Shown here: positions 6,979 to 7,081 of the stretch, in pieces
Layout: each line of letters starts with the position of its first letter
Numbering within the stretch: position 1 is the stretch's first letter
NCBI GenBank assembly: GCA_031259905.1
Contig: JAIRKS010000018.1
Span: 1 to 7,081, forward strand
Reading direction: 5' to 3'
DNA: 7,081 nt
Source of the DNA: Odoribacteraceae bacterium
Lineage (GTDB): Bacteria > Bacteroidota > Bacteroidia > Bacteroidales > Marinifilaceae
Notes under the pieces: model-generated
Databases searched by the model: none
What the model was told of the DNA's origin: nothing
Seen by the model: only the letters and a program-made list of their open reading frames with translations
Position numbers and translations under genes: made by a program

Positions 6979-7081
6979 ATGAACGATCAATATCATAAAA
7001 CAGCTAACATGAAGCAGGTTGAAGATTTAAGGATTTTTACGCCTGAGGATTTGCAGATCCGGGATATTCTTTTAAACACAC
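6979..7081 (+). CDS. Start of an unidentified gene, truncated by the window edge
   Basis: ATG at 6979 opens a frame that runs to the right edge (34 complete codons): MNDQYHKTANMKQVEDLRIF, then TPEDLQIRDILLNT. An in-frame TAA at 6955 precludes a much earlier start; Met11 (7009) is an alternative. The leader is A-rich (AAAAGAAGCAGACAA), as is usual before Bacteroidota starts. The fragment is mostly soluble with no signal peptide, and I do not recognise the family. Its codons (TTA, ATT, GAT, TTT) are much more AT-rich than those of the other three genes. It is divergent from the flavoprotein gene. Confidence 0.55.
   Translation, partial: MNDQYHKTANMKQVEDLRIFTPEDLQIRDILLNT

Overview
The window looks like a piece of a high-GC member of the Bacteroidota. 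The evidence is a perfect TAnnTTTG-type -7 promoter element (TATCTTTG) just upstream of one gene, the lack of clear Shine-Dalgarno sequences, and gene families common in that phylum: a large PEP/pyruvate-binding-domain protein with receiver-like modules, an exported protein with two thioredoxin domains, and a FabK/nitronate-monooxygenase-like flavoprotein. The three full genes are rich in C/G-ending codons. Alistipes-like relatives have such GC, but genus cannot be fixed from the sequence alone.

Layout, left to right. Positions 1-208 hold a tandem array of 21-bp units (one partial plus nine full), each built on a 16-bp near-palindrome. A short GC-rich leader follows, with two copies of the palindrome CTCGCGAG. 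Positions 328-3312 (+) encode a 994-aa protein: two receiver-like modules, a PPDK/PEP-synthase-type ATP-binding domain, and a C-terminal region that replaces the usual phosphohistidine and PEP-barrel domains. A strong bidirectional hairpin terminator at 3425-3459 separates it from the convergent gene at 3502-5637 (-), which encodes a 711-aa secreted protein made by duplicating a unit of thioredoxin domain plus helical region. Next is 5796-6749 (-), a 317-aa NAD(P)H-dependent flavin oxidoreductase. A divergent intergenic region of about 230 bp holds G/C-tract hairpins and promoter candidates. The start of a fourth gene (6979 onward, +) runs off the right edge in noticeably more AT-rich sequence.

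The genes do not form an obvious pathway. The first gene is a single transcription unit. The flavoprotein and thioredoxin genes point the same way but are 158 bp apart with an AT-rich gap, so they are probably transcribed separately. The most unusual content is the palindromic 21-bp array and the architecture of the 994-aa protein. I found no CRISPR array, insertion sequence, tRNA or rRNA.
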